Positions 25,347 to 33,966 of a stretch of 54,125 nt of DNA are shown here, in pieces. Below the pieces are notes generated by a model that was given only the letters and a program-made list of their open reading frames with translations, had not been told where the DNA came from and searched no databases. Source of the DNA: Melioribacter sp. (GTDB lineage Bacteria > Bacteroidota > Ignavibacteria > Ignavibacteriales > Melioribacteraceae); assembly GCA_003155655.1 (NCBI GenBank), contig PMDS01000097.1:97251-151375 (forward strand). Reading direction: 5' to 3'. The stretch's first letter is position 1. Each line of letters opens with the position of its first letter. Both the position numbers and the translations under genes were made by a program.

Positions 25347-27131
25347 ATGGCTGCAAATCTGTTAACAATAGATGGCGTAAATAGTTTTGTAAATGATTGG
25401 ACTGCAAGCGAAACAAAAAAGAAAGTGGACCCTCTCACAGCAAAAAAGAAGAACTATGACGATTTATCTGCAGCATATACTACACTAGCAACTAAGATAA
25501 CAACACTTAGAAACTCTGTATATTCATTGCAGCTTACAGGAAATCAATCTTCATTTCTTGTAAAGAAGACAACAAGTTCAAATTCGACTTTTGCTGATTT
25601 AACAGCAACAAGTACTGCTGTACTTAGTTCACAATCAGTAAGAGTTAACCAGCTTGCAAAAAGTGATATTGCTATTTCTCAGGACATGGATTCAAATGCA
25701 GCTTCAACTACAATTACAGCACCGGGTTCACACACATTTGATATAACTGCAGGAGATGGAAAGGGAGGAGTATTAACAAGTCATGTTACAGTAGAATTTG
25801 ACAGTTCTGATTTCACAAATGGTACTATTACAAACAACGCAGTAATTCAAAAAGTTCAGAATGCACTAAATAGCGATAAAGCAATAGTAACATCAAACTC
25901 GGTTAGTGGAAGTACAGCCAGCTCAGGTTCATTCAAAGTAAATTTAAGTGGAACTGATACTGTAATTAATTATTCTGCTGGTTCGTATAGTGATGTTATT
26001 GACAGCGTTGTTTCTCAAATAAATACTAAAATCAGCGGAGTGAACGCAGAGAAAGTAGTTAATGGTTCCAGTTACCAATTAAAAATCACAGTTACTGATT
26101 CTAACAAATATCTGTCTATAAATGGTGATACAAGTAATTTGGTAAATGAGTTAAATGCTTCTGTAAGCCAGGTAATGGGTGCATCTGGTCTTGTAAACGC
26201 ATCAATATTTTCACCAACTTCTTCATTATCACAGTTATCAATTGCAACCAAAAATTCGGGTAACGGGTACAAAATTCTTTCTTTAAATGATACAAATGGA
26301 AGTCAGGCATTATCTTCGTTAGGATTAAATCTTGGAACTAACCGCAAGACCTTTGTCCAAGATGAAAACGGAGCAGATACCCCGGGTTTTGTTTATACTA
26401 CTGATCAGTTGAATGCAAAATTTTTATTCAACGGAATCAAAGTTGAAAGAAATTCCAATACAATTTCCGATTTAATTCCGGGTGCAACTATAAATCTAAA
26501 ATCATTAATGCAGGATACTGATACAACAGTAAATTTAAGCATAAGCAGTGATTCTGCTAAAGTTATATCAAATATTCAGGATTTCATCAAAAATTTTAAT
26601 GATGTGTATGTATATCTAAAAACAAAGACAGCATCAACGCAAGATGGAAGAGGATTACTGATTGGCGATGCCATCGCAACCACAGTAAAAGATACTCTAA
26701 ATTATGAGTCAACAGCAACCATTGGAGGACTTGGCGCTAATGATTTGAAGTCATTATCTCAAATTGGAATTACGTTTGATACGGCTGATGGACTAAGTGT
26801 TTCAGATTCAACCGAGCTGGAAAATTGTATAAATGATAAACCAGACCAGGTTCAAGCAATTTTCAATTCTACTAATGGAGTAGCTAAAGTACTTTATGAT
26901 AGAATTACTCCCTATATAAATGCAACAGGCTATATTTTTAAGGCGGAGCAAAATCTAGGAATTAATTCCAGTTATATAAACGATAAAATAACAGCAGCAA
27001 ATGACCAAATAACAAAAAATGCATCAGATTTACGCCTCAGATATATGAAAATAATGACTCAAACAAATGCCATGTTACAGGCATCATCATCATTTATAAT
27101 GAGTGGTGGAGTATCATATTTAGGCGGTTAA
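25347..27131 (+). CDS. fliD: Flagellar filament cap FliD
   Basis: The 594-residue protein has the FliD layout. The N-terminal domain (2-110) carries DPLTAKKKNYDDLSAAYTTLATKI and QSVRVNQLAKSD. A long Ser/Thr/Asn-rich centre follows, and the FliD_C region (about 360-590) has SDLIPGATINLKS, FIKNFNDVYVYLKT, a SQIGITFDTADGLSV stretch and a final helix. FliD caps the growing filament and helps flagellin fold. It starts 6 bases after fliS, so the two are co-transcribed. Confidence 0.93.
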   Translation: MAANLLTIDGVNSFVNDWTASETKKKVDPLTAKKKNYDDLSAAYTTLATKITTLRNSVYSLQLTGNQSSFLVKKTTSSNSTFADLTATSTAVLSSQSVRVNQLAKSDIAISQDMDSNAASTTITAPGSHTFDITAGDGKGGVLTSHVTVEFDSSDFTNGTITNNAVIQKVQNALNSDKAIVTSNSVSGSTASSGSFKVNLSGTDTVINYSAGSYSDVIDSVVSQINTKISGVNAEKVVNGSSYQLKITVTDSNKYLSINGDTSNLVNELNASVSQVMGASGLVNASIFSPTSSLSQLSIATKNSGNGYKILSLNDTNGSQALSSLGLNLGTNRKTFVQDENGADTPGFVYTTDQLNAKFLFNGIKVERNSNTISDLIPGATINLKSLMQDTDTTVNLSISSDSAKVISNIQDFIKNFNDVYVYLKTKTASTQDGRGLLIGDAIATTVKDTLNYESTATIGGLGANDLKSLSQIGITFDTADGLSVSDSTELENCINDKPDQVQAIFNSTNGVAKVLYDRITPYINATGYIFKAEQNLGINSSYINDKITAANDQITKNASDLRLRYMKIMTQTNAMLQASSSFIMSGGVSYLGG

Positions 27132-27133
27132 TT

Positions 27134-27469
27134 ATGGAAAATTTAGAATATAAAATTGAAAACGTAACACAAAGGCTGGATAATGTATTAGAAGGCTTTG
27201 AAATGTTAGATTTTGAGACATTTGACGCTATATTCCCCAAAATAGTTGAAGAAATGAAGAAAGCCAATGCATTGAGGGACAGTTTGTTAAATGAATTCGG
27301 CTTAGAAAAACTAATAAATTATGATGCCGAATTGTCAAGAAAGGCTAAACAGATTGAACTTAAATTCGATAATATACTAGGAGTTTTTTCAAAAGAGGAA
27401 AAAAGGCTGGAAAGAGAACTTGCAGCCAATTTAACCAGAAGAAAAATTACTAATTATATAAGGTACTAA
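27134..27469 (+). CDS. FliT/FlgN-like flagellar chaperone candidate
   Basis: The 111-residue protein is predicted to be all helical and acidic, with Lys/Arg near the C-terminus (KEEKRLERELAANLTRRKI). No strong sequence motif defines it. Its size, its helical make-up and its position 2 bases after fliD and just before a FlgM-like gene fit a FliT (FliD chaperone) or FlgN (hook-junction chaperone). The choice between the two is not possible from sequence alone. Confidence 0.55.
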   Translation: MENLEYKIENVTQRLDNVLEGFEMLDFETFDAIFPKIVEEMKKANALRDSLLNEFGLEKLINYDAELSRKAKQIELKFDNILGVFSKEEKRLERELAANLTRRKITNYIRY

Positions 27470-27470
27470 A

Positions 27471-27722
27471 GTGAACATAAAATCTATCTCGAACAATCTG
27501 CCAATTATCAATCAGCCGAAGGAAAAAAAAGTTGATAATTCACAGACACAGGAAGTGAAGGATAAGATTGAAATTTCAAATGCTGGAAGGAATATAGCAG
27601 CAAACGAATTGAGCCCACAAAAATTGGAAGAAATTCGTTCACGCATAAACTCGAAATTTTATTCTTCTGACGAAGTCTACAACAAAGTAGCAGAAAAAAT
27701 ATTAGGGGAAATAAATAAGTAA
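27471..27722 (+). CDS. flgM: FlgM-like anti-sigma-28 factor
   Basis: The 83-residue protein begins at GTG, one base after the preceding stop. It has a disordered, charged N-terminal half and then DKIEISNAGRNIAAN, followed by LEEIRSRINSKFYSSDEVYNKVAEKILGEI. This matches the FlgM pattern of VxIS near the middle, then R..I..I..G.Y......A..ml at the end. FlgM holds FliA until the hook is complete and is then exported. Length and gene order fit. Sigma-28-type promoters in this window give it a target, although fliA itself is outside. Confidence 0.7.
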   Translation: MNIKSISNNLPIINQPKEKKVDNSQTQEVKDKIEISNAGRNIAANELSPQKLEEIRSRINSKFYSSDEVYNKVAEKILGEINK

Positions 27723-27845
27723 TTCAAGAAAATTGCTGAAATTTAAATTTTTTAATAATTCCATTAACCTAATATTTATTTCCTCTTTGAGGTAAAACAA
27801 AAAGCTTTATCATTCAATTTATCAATTATCTGCATAGTATTATCT

Positions 27846-28235
27846 ATGAATTCAAAGCCAAAAGTCCTTGTAGTAGATGACGAAGACCTAACTTTGGAAT
27901 TCCTTCGATTGCTATTATCACCAAAATTTGAAGTCAAAACATGCAGTAATGTAAAACAATTTTATTCTCTAATAGCAGAAGAGAAATATGATATTGTTTT
28001 AATGGATGTATTTCTGCGTGATTCAAAAGATGGCATTGAACTTACCCGTGAATTAAAAATGAAAGAGAGGTTTAAAGATATACCTGTTTTTATCCTTTCA
28101 GCCCAAAACTCAACAAAAGACAGGATTCACGCATTGGACGCAGGTGCACAACTTGTTCTATACAAACCAGTGGACTCAAAATTTCTAGTTAAGTGCATGC
28201 AGGAAGCGCTTTATTTAAGAATGGAAACAACCTAA
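27846..28235 (+). CDS. Single-domain response regulator
   Basis: The 129-residue protein is a lone receiver: DDED acidic pocket at 11-14, phospho-Asp54 in IVLMDVFLRDSKDG, Ser in FILSAQN and Lys in LYKPVD. No output domain follows. It lies 123 bases after the FlgM-like gene with no clear promoter in between. It may belong to the same phosphorelay as the kinase at 5538-7388, but the partner is not shown by the sequence. Confidence 0.85.
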   Translation: MNSKPKVLVVDDEDLTLEFLRLLLSPKFEVKTCSNVKQFYSLIAEEKYDIVLMDVFLRDSKDGIELTRELKMKERFKDIPVFILSAQNSTKDRIHALDAGAQLVLYKPVDSKFLVKCMQEALYLRMETT

Positions 28236-28349
28236 GGACATTAGACCCCATTTAGCATTTCGAAAATAAATTTTTTTCAGAGAAGATCTTTGTTATTTAA
28301 TTTTGTTATTTGCAATTGTATCTTGCAATAGTAAAATTATAGTAAAACA

Positions 28350-28757
28350 ATGAAAACATTCTGGCTTCTAATTATTTTATCGATTCCAATTGGCGCACAG
28401 CAATTTACAAATAATGATCCATATATAAATTCAACAATTGTAGTAAACTCATTTTCTTTTGTAGTAGACCGATTCTATCCATTTGTTTCTCAAAGTGAAA
28501 AACCCGCCACAAACGAACTTGGAATCCAGCTTACAGATAAGGATGGAAAATATACAGCATATCTTTACTTCAGAAATCAATATACTTCACCAACATTTGA
28601 CAGTAAAAAAAATATTGTCCGATTATATTTCTCAGAATCGTTCTACCAGATAATTTTGAAAAAGCTGGAAGATAATAATACGCTAACAATTAATTACCGC
28701 GTTTATAAAGACGGTCATAGCTGGGGAGATATTAATTTTGACAAATATCCATTATAG
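28350..28757 (+). CDS. Small secreted protein of unknown function
   Basis: The 135-residue protein starts with a signal peptide (KTFWLLIILSIPIGAQ, likely cut after GAQ). The mature part of about 117 residues is beta-rich with many aromatic residues and no Cys. No lipobox is present, so it should be periplasmic or on the outer face. I do not recognise a family. Its neighbours are a receiver gene and a NYN-domain gene, neither of which gives a clear hint. Confidence 0.65.
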   Translation: MKTFWLLIILSIPIGAQQFTNNDPYINSTIVVNSFSFVVDRFYPFVSQSEKPATNELGIQLTDKDGKYTAYLYFRNQYTSPTFDSKKNIVRLYFSESFYQIILKKLEDNNTLTINYRVYKDGHSWGDINFDKYPL

Positions 28758-28790
28758 ATAAATCCGCGCACAATAATTGCCAGGTATTTA

Positions 28791-29246
28791 ATGAATCATT
28801 ATATAATCGATGGCAACAATTTAATTGGTAAAATTAAAAATCTTCAGGATCTTCAAAAAAAAGATAAACAAGGCAGCCGAATTGAACTTGTTAAACTTCT
28901 GAACAGATATTTTCAGAGAAAGAAAACAATACTCTCACTTCATCTGGATGGATATCCTAATGAGCCGCTTGCAATATCAAAAGGGAAAATAATTTATTCG
29001 AAGAATCTTCCATCGGATAATTTAATAAGAGATGAAATTGATACTTCTAAAAACACACGATTAATTATTCTTATAACATCAGATAGAAACTTGATGAATT
29101 ATGGAAAAGTATGCAGCTGTACTGTAATTAAAAGTGAGGATTTTTTCCGCTCAATTGAAAATACGGTTGTAAATGATGATGAAGAACAAAAAATAAAGCA
29201 GCTTGAAAAAGAACGCGGAGAATTTGAAAAATTATTTGGTCTATAG
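28791..29246 (+). CDS. NYN-domain (YacP-like) ribonuclease
   Basis: The 151-residue protein opens with HYIIDGNNLIGKI, the diagnostic start of YacP-like NYN/PIN nucleases, in which the first Asp binds metal. Later acidic positions occur in LSLHLDGYP, DNLIRDEID and ITSDRNLMN, in the places where PIN-fold enzymes hold their metal-binding carboxylates. In Bacillus YacP (Rae1) cuts mRNA on ribosomes. The C-terminal tail is a charged helix. It stands 33 bases after the secreted protein gene and 14 bases before a lipoprotein gene. Confidence 0.85.
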   Translation: MNHYIIDGNNLIGKIKNLQDLQKKDKQGSRIELVKLLNRYFQRKKTILSLHLDGYPNEPLAISKGKIIYSKNLPSDNLIRDEIDTSKNTRLIILITSDRNLMNYGKVCSCTVIKSEDFFRSIENTVVNDDEEQKIKQLEKERGEFEKLFGL

Positions 29247-29260
29247 AGGAATAATGACAA

Positions 29261-30061
29261 ATGAAAAACAAAACCTTATTAATTACCCTAGCTGCGATAT
29301 TTCTATCCCTTAGCTGCAGTAAGGATGTTTATGAAAATTCGGCCAAATATCTTCAGAAGGATTATTCAAAACAATATGGAAATTGCAGCGATTCAAGCTT
29401 TGCTCATTGTGCATCAATAAAAATGACTTATCCTTTTTTTTCATATACTCCTGAAACTTTTGTTAAAGATTCTTTGAATAAATATGTTCTTGAAAAAATG
29501 TTATGCCCGGTTTTTGAAAAGAAATATTCGACCCTGAATCTATTGGCAGATTCATTAATAGCGGATTATAAAAAAGTAATAAAAAAGTTTCCAACTGCGC
29601 CAATATCCTATAAGCTGGAAAGAATAATTACAGTATTAACCAATCTGCATGGCATTATTTGTCTTGAATATATGGAAAATTCTTTTTTAGGAGGAGCCCA
29701 TCCAAATGGTATTAGATATTTTGATAATTATGATTTATCGAACGGGAAGAAAATTACTTTGAATGAAATTTTAAAAAGCGGATATGATGAAACTTTGAAC
29801 AATGCTGCAGAAAAAGAATTTAAGAAAGTACGGGGAGTAAAACCGGACGAGACTTATGAGGCGGCAGGTTTTTGGTTTAAAGATAATAAATTCCAATTGA
29901 CAAAGAATTTTGCGATACTAAAAAACGGTCTAAAATTTTATTTTAATGATTATGAAATAGGTCCACACGTAATGGGACCAACTGAAATATTCGTTCAATA
30001 TTCAGATATAAAGCAAATTATGAAGGATGACGGGCTGATTACTGCTCTAATACAAGAATAA
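29261..30061 (+). CDS. Lipoprotein with DUF4163/DUF3298 (RsiV-like) domains
   Basis: The 266-residue protein has a lipoprotein signal with lipobox LSLSC at about 16-20. The N-terminal part of the mature protein resembles DUF4163. The C-terminal part contains SFLGGAHPNGIRYFDNYDLSNGKKITLNEIL, the hallmark of the DUF3298 domain found in RsiV and in many outer-membrane lipoproteins. RsiV binds lysozyme, but most stand-alone members have no known ligand. No anti-sigma helix is present, so it is not itself an anti-sigma factor. Confidence 0.85.
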   Translation: MKNKTLLITLAAIFLSLSCSKDVYENSAKYLQKDYSKQYGNCSDSSFAHCASIKMTYPFFSYTPETFVKDSLNKYVLEKMLCPVFEKKYSTLNLLADSLIADYKKVIKKFPTAPISYKLERIITVLTNLHGIICLEYMENSFLGGAHPNGIRYFDNYDLSNGKKITLNEILKSGYDETLNNAAEKEFKKVRGVKPDETYEAAGFWFKDNKFQLTKNFAILKNGLKFYFNDYEIGPHVMGPTEIFVQYSDIKQIMKDDGLITALIQE

Positions 30062-30247
30062 TTGATTAATTTTTGAGAAATTCCCTTAATTTTCAATAAT
30101 ACACATGTTGATCTCCAATAAATTAAACTTTAATTTACCGGGTGTGTCTAATTAACAGTCATATTTTGCTAATTTTTACCTGAATTTATGTTTACCGGTT
30201 AAGAAACGGAAAATTAGTTCTAGTAAAAAATGTTATTTTTGAGTAAC

Positions 30248-30292
30248 AATTAAGATTAAGAAGAAGATTAAGATTAAGAAAAAGAATAAGAT
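30248..30292 (+). repeat. Imperfect AAGATT/AAGAAG short tandem repeat
   Basis: About 45 bases made of six-base units (AAGATT, AAGAAG, AAGAAA) lie in the 277-base gap before the Spy-like gene, ending 46 bases before its start. The region is purine-rich on one strand. No other feature is seen in this gap. Confidence 0.7.
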
Positions 30293-30338
30293 GCAGGTTA
30301 AGTAAATTATTTATTTATAACAAATCAAAGGAAAGAAG

Positions 30339-30722
30339 ATGAAAACAAAATCAATTTTATCAATCGTTGTATTATTTTTATTCGCAATGTGCATGAACTC
30401 ATTTGCACAGATGGGCGGCGGAGATCCACAGGAAAGGTTAAAAAGAAATCTTGAGGATTTAAAAACAAGATTAAAATTAACAGATGTACAGTATAAAAAA
30501 GTAGATACAATTCTCACCGCTCAAATGACAGAAATGGGAAAAATCAGAGATGCTGCAAATGGCGACTTTGAATCGATGAGAACCAAAATGACAGAACTAA
30601 GAGAAAAAACAGATAAAAAGGTTATTGCTGTATTAACAAAAGATCAAATAGTAGAGTATAAAAAGATACAAGAAGAAAGAGCGGCAAGAATGCGTCAGAT
30701 GATGGGCGGCGGCGGGCAATAA
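30339..30722 (+). CDS. Spy/CpxP-like periplasmic protein
   Basis: The 127-residue protein has a signal peptide ending near SFAQ, then a Gly-rich turn (MGGGDPQERLKRNLEDLKTRLKLTDVQYKKVDTIL) and three charged helices. It ends RMRQMMGGGG. The LTDxQ motif and the Met/Arg/Lys-rich helices match the Spy/CpxP/LTXXQ group of periplasmic chaperone-like proteins. It has a good ribosome site (AAAGGAAAG). No two-component partner is adjacent. Confidence 0.75.
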   Translation: MKTKSILSIVVLFLFAMCMNSFAQMGGGDPQERLKRNLEDLKTRLKLTDVQYKKVDTILTAQMTEMGKIRDAANGDFESMRTKMTELREKTDKKVIAVLTKDQIVEYKKIQEERAARMRQMMGGGGQ

Positions 30723-30748
30723 AATTAGTATTTAGTATTTAGTTTAGA

Positions 30749-30780
30749 ATAGGGGCGATCTTAAAAAATCGCCCCTATTA
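30749..30780. terminator. Bidirectional terminator between convergent genes
   Basis: AATAGGGGCGAT and ATCGCCCCTATT form a perfect 12-pair stem around an 8-base A/T loop. It lies between the stops of the Spy-like gene and the opposite-strand receptor gene, so it can serve both. Confidence 0.9.
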
Positions 30781-30783
30781 ATT

Positions 30784-32712
30784 TTAAAACATTACATTAA
30801 CACCAGCATAAATAGACCTTCCAAGTGTTCCATAATACAATACTTCTTCATATTGCTTATCAAACAAGTTTTCAATTCTTCCGGTAAACTCAAGATAGCT
30901 TAATAATTGGTAAGAGGCTGCAAAATTGACCAAGGTATAATCAGGCATCATTACTCTCGATACGGGAAAAGTTGAAAAATCTTTATCATCGCGGGCACCA
31001 ACATATTGAACCTGCAAATTAAAATTAAACTCTTTATTAAAATTATAGTTTATTATAAGAGAAGCCTGATGCTTAGGTCGCCTAATAAGTGGAAGTCCAA
31101 AATCAGAACTTGATTCAGATTCATCCTTTGTTTCAGTAAAAGTATAATTGCCAGTAAATGAAAAATTATCAAGATTCTGTGCCGAAGCTGTCACTTCAAA
31201 ACCATGAGATGAAGCTTTTGCAATATTTACTTCTTTATAATTTGCATCATAGCCAAACATGTCTTCAAAAAGTATGTTGAAGTAAGTCAACCCAACGCTA
31301 ATATTTCCACCAGCAAAATATTTTTCTAATCCAGCATCGCAGCCTTTACTAGTTTCCGGTTTCAAATCCGGATTACCCCACGTCGGATCAAAAAGATAGA
31401 ATAATGATGGAGCTTTAAATCCTGTTCCATATGACATTTTTAATTTTGCCCCCAAAGAATTAATAAAATAAGCAGGTGCAATTCTAAAAGTTGTAACTCC
31501 GCCAAATTTTTGATTATCATCATACCTCATACCAGCCGAGATAAAAAATTTATTTTCAATATTAACCTGGTCTTGTAAATATAAACCTGTTGTTCTATTT
31601 GATTGATGAGGGAAAATACTATCGTAAGGACCATAATCACTAGTTGAAAAATAAGTTGTATTTGCCTCCTCGGTTTCAGTTTCAATACCAAAAGTTATTA
31701 AGTTATTCTTAATAAAATGAGCAGTGTTTTGCCAATCGAATTTTATTCTTTGCGAGTAATTATAACTGTCGGATGAAAGATTAGGATGATACTGGTCAAC
31801 AAGATCAAGATTGCGTGTAGTTCTTCTAATTAAAGAGGCATAAAATTGTGATTGTAAATTATTATCAAATAAATTTGATTTTACACCCGCTCTAAAAACT
31901 TGTTCTTCAACATTGTAAGTAAAATTTGGATCATCGCCAAGTTTTGCATCCTGATCTAAAGAAGAGAACGATTTTGTGTATTTGTAATTCAAATCGAATT
32001 TAAGAAACTGTTCAATATTGTAACTTAAAAGCGAATTTAAAGCGGAAAGATTATACCCATTGTTAATTTTATTACCAAATTTTGCGTCACTTGCCGGAAT
32101 ACCTTCGCTTCCATTTCTTGTAAAATTAAATGAGTAATTTAGAACATCAATAGTACCAAGCGCTGAAAAATTACCACGGTAATAACCGTTTGATCCCGTT
32201 TCACCCATAAGTGAAAAACGAGGTTTATTAATTCCCTGTTTAGTAATAATATTAATTATACCTGCAACAGCATCTGAACCATACAACGTACTTTGCGGAC
32301 CACGAACAATTTCAATACGGTCAATGTCGTTTGTATTGAGTGTTGAAAAATCAAAAGCGTTGTTAGGGGAGGAAGCGTCATTCATTTTTACTCCGTCAAC
32401 AATTACAAGAGTATGATTGGGATTACCGCCCCGAATAAAAACATTTGAAAGTTTAGCCGGACCGCCTTGTTGAATTATTGAAAGTCCCGGTTCTTCCCTT
32501 AGCACGTCAACAACTGTTTGCAGCTGCTGTCTTGCAATTTCCTGCGAAGTAATAACAGAAACTGAGCTTCCTAATTCATAGAAAGGAGTAGGGGTTTTAG
32601 TAGCAGTAATTACTACATCAGAAAGTGTTGTTTTAACAGAATCCGACTGCTGCGCTTTTAAGGAAAAATGAAGTGAGAGAAAAATAATGATAGAATAGAT
32701 AAAAGATTTCAT
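30784..32712 (-). CDS. btuB: TonB-dependent receptor, BtuB-like cobalamin transporter
   Basis: The 642-residue protein has a signal peptide and a plug domain (about 30-145) with a TonB-box-like start (SDVVITATKTPTPFYELGSSVSVIT), VLREEPGLSIIQQGG, FIRGGNPNHTLVIVDGVKMND and the typical EIVRGPQSTLYGSDAVAGIINIITK. A beta-barrel follows, ending in a C-terminal Phe after YAGVNVMF. The size and plug sequence resemble BtuB. The cobalamin riboswitch in its 5' leader (32836-33068) strongly supports vitamin B12 or a corrinoid as ligand. AAAGGAG lies nine bases before the start. Confidence 0.92.
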   Translation of the reverse strand: MKSFIYSIIIFLSLHFSLKAQQSDSVKTTLSDVVITATKTPTPFYELGSSVSVITSQEIARQQLQTVVDVLREEPGLSIIQQGGPAKLSNVFIRGGNPNHTLVIVDGVKMNDASSPNNAFDFSTLNTNDIDRIEIVRGPQSTLYGSDAVAGIINIITKQGINKPRFSLMGETGSNGYYRGNFSALGTIDVLNYSFNFTRNGSEGIPASDAKFGNKINNGYNLSALNSLLSYNIEQFLKFDLNYKYTKSFSSLDQDAKLGDDPNFTYNVEEQVFRAGVKSNLFDNNLQSQFYASLIRRTTRNLDLVDQYHPNLSSDSYNYSQRIKFDWQNTAHFIKNNLITFGIETETEEANTTYFSTSDYGPYDSIFPHQSNRTTGLYLQDQVNIENKFFISAGMRYDDNQKFGGVTTFRIAPAYFINSLGAKLKMSYGTGFKAPSLFYLFDPTWGNPDLKPETSKGCDAGLEKYFAGGNISVGLTYFNILFEDMFGYDANYKEVNIAKASSHGFEVTASAQNLDNFSFTGNYTFTETKDESESSSDFGLPLIRRPKHQASLIINYNFNKEFNFNLQVQYVGARDDKDFSTFPVSRVMMPDYTLVNFAASYQLLSYLEFTGRIENLFDKQYEEVLYYGTLGRSIYAGVNVMF

Positions 32713-32835
32713 AGAAGTTACTCCTTTGTTTAAAAGATGTAACTCCGCGTGTTGATGATTTTGAAACGAAATTGTGATTTAAATTTTCGTTAATCAAAGC
32801 CCTATCCCGCGAAGGTTGATTAGTTAATTGAAATT

Positions 32836-33068
32836 TGCGGCAGGTCTCCTGGCTTGAGACATCAATTAGCGCCTTCCCGGAATAATTGAGAATTGAGAAT
32901 GGCGAATTGAGAATTAACTCTCAATTCTAAATTCTACATTCGCAATTGTTTTACCAGTGGCATTTTGCTAAATGATATTTGTGTGTCTCTTACAGTTGCG
33001 GGGCAGCAACGGAATTCTAGTTTTAAGCTAGTCACCGTTTTCCCTATAAAGTCCAACCGGACACCGCA
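32836..33068 (-). promoter_or_regulatory. Cobalamin riboswitch
   Basis: Read on the minus strand, the region holds the conserved core blocks: GCTGCCCCGCAACTGT near its centre, GCCACTG (complement of 32955-32961), GGGAAGG, and the B12 box AAGCCAGGAGACCTGCC (complement of 32839-32855). TGCGG at the 5' end (33064-33068) pairs with CCGCA at the 3' end (32836-32840) as P1. Downstream, at about 32782-32828, a hairpin (TAATCAA with TTGATTA) may be the expression platform before the receptor start. Confidence 0.95.
32884..32942. repeat. AATTGAGAATT repeat forming an extra arm in the riboswitch
   Basis: About 59 bases consist of repeated GAATTGAGAAT units followed by their inverted form (CTCAATTCTAAATTC). 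They fall in the variable part of the riboswitch between GCCACTG and GGGAAGG and can fold into an A/U-rich arm. The sequence looks like an interspersed repeat rather than riboswitch core. Confidence 0.65.
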
Positions 33069-33148
33069 CATTGTTAAAGAACTTCTGCTGGAAAATAGAA
33101 AAGAAAGATGTGTTGTGCAATAAGAGAATTATTTAATAAAAAATCTTC

Positions 33149-33180
33149 TTTGAAAAGAATTCTTAATAGCTTTATGTTTG
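33149..33180 (+). promoter_or_regulatory. Candidate Bacteroidota-type promoter of sdhCAB
   Basis: TTTG at 33149-33152 and TATGTTTG at 33173-33180 are 20 bases apart, matching the Bacteroidota pattern TTTG, 19-21 bases, TANNTTTG. It lies about 130 bases before sdhC and points toward it. Chance matches are possible in AT-rich DNA. Confidence 0.4.
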
Positions 33181-33309
33181 AATAGGAAAAAAATAGCAAC
33201 ACAATACTGTGACCAAAATTTTCTTTTCTAAAAAAAGACATACCGCAAATTATTTTAATCAAACCAAAACTATAATCAAAATAAACTATATTAAAAAAGG
33301 AGCAAATTA

Positions 33310-33966
33310 ATGGGCTGGGTTTGGAAAAGCTTGAATTCATCCATTGGTAAAAAGCTGGTAATGGCTGTTACAGGCGTTGCCTTAATGCTTTTTTTGATAA
33401 TCCATCTTGCCGGTAACTTGAGTTTGTACGGCGGATCAAAAGCGTTCAATGGATATGTTGGATTGCTTGAAATGATCAAACCGTTAATCCGGGTAATAGA
33501 AGTTATTCTTGCACTGGTTTTTATCTTCCATATTATCAACGGCGTTCGATTGTGGATAGAAAATAAGATTGCAAGGCCGCAAGGTTACACGATCAACGGA
33601 TCAAGAAAGAACACAGATGTTTTTTCAAGAACCGCATTTATTACAGGAAGTATTGTATTCATATTTTTAATATTACATCTTCAAACTATCTGGTATAAAT
33701 TTAATTATTCAGGTACCGAACTGGATCTTTATACAATTACCACAGAATGGTTCACACATTGGTGGTATTCCTTGCTTTATCTAATTGCTATAGTATTATT
33801 GGGCTTTCATTTGAACCATGGATTTCAAAGTGCGTTTCAAACTTTTGGGTGGAACAGCAAGAAGTATTTTCCGCTAATAGAAAAATTGGGAACTATATAC
33901 GCAATAATAATGACATTAGGATTTGGTTCAATTCCAATTTACTTATATTTCTTTGGAGGTAAGTGA
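33310..33966 (+). CDS. sdhC: Succinate dehydrogenase cytochrome b subunit
   Basis: The 218-residue membrane protein has five predicted helices, the single-subunit diheme type used by Bacteroidota and epsilonproteobacteria. Candidate heme His residues occur in [33 protein letters not shown] and [16 protein letters not shown]. It anchors SdhAB and exchanges electrons with menaquinone. AAAGGAG lies seven bases before the ATG, and its stop overlaps the sdhA start. Confidence 0.93.
   Translation: MGWVWKSLNSSIGKKLVMAVTGVALMLFLIIHLAGNLSLYGGSKAFNGYVGLLEMIKPLIRVIEVILALVFIFHIINGVRLWIENKIARPQGYTINGSRKNTDVFSRTAFITGSIVFIFLILHLQTIWYKFNYSGTELDLYTITTEWFTHWWYSLLYLIAIVLLGFHLNHGFQSAFQTFGWNSKKYFPLIEKLGTIYAIIMTLGFGSIPIYLYFFGGK

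Noticed and set aside
28350-28757. Type IX cargo
   Set aside because: The protein has a signal peptide but no C-terminal sorting domain.
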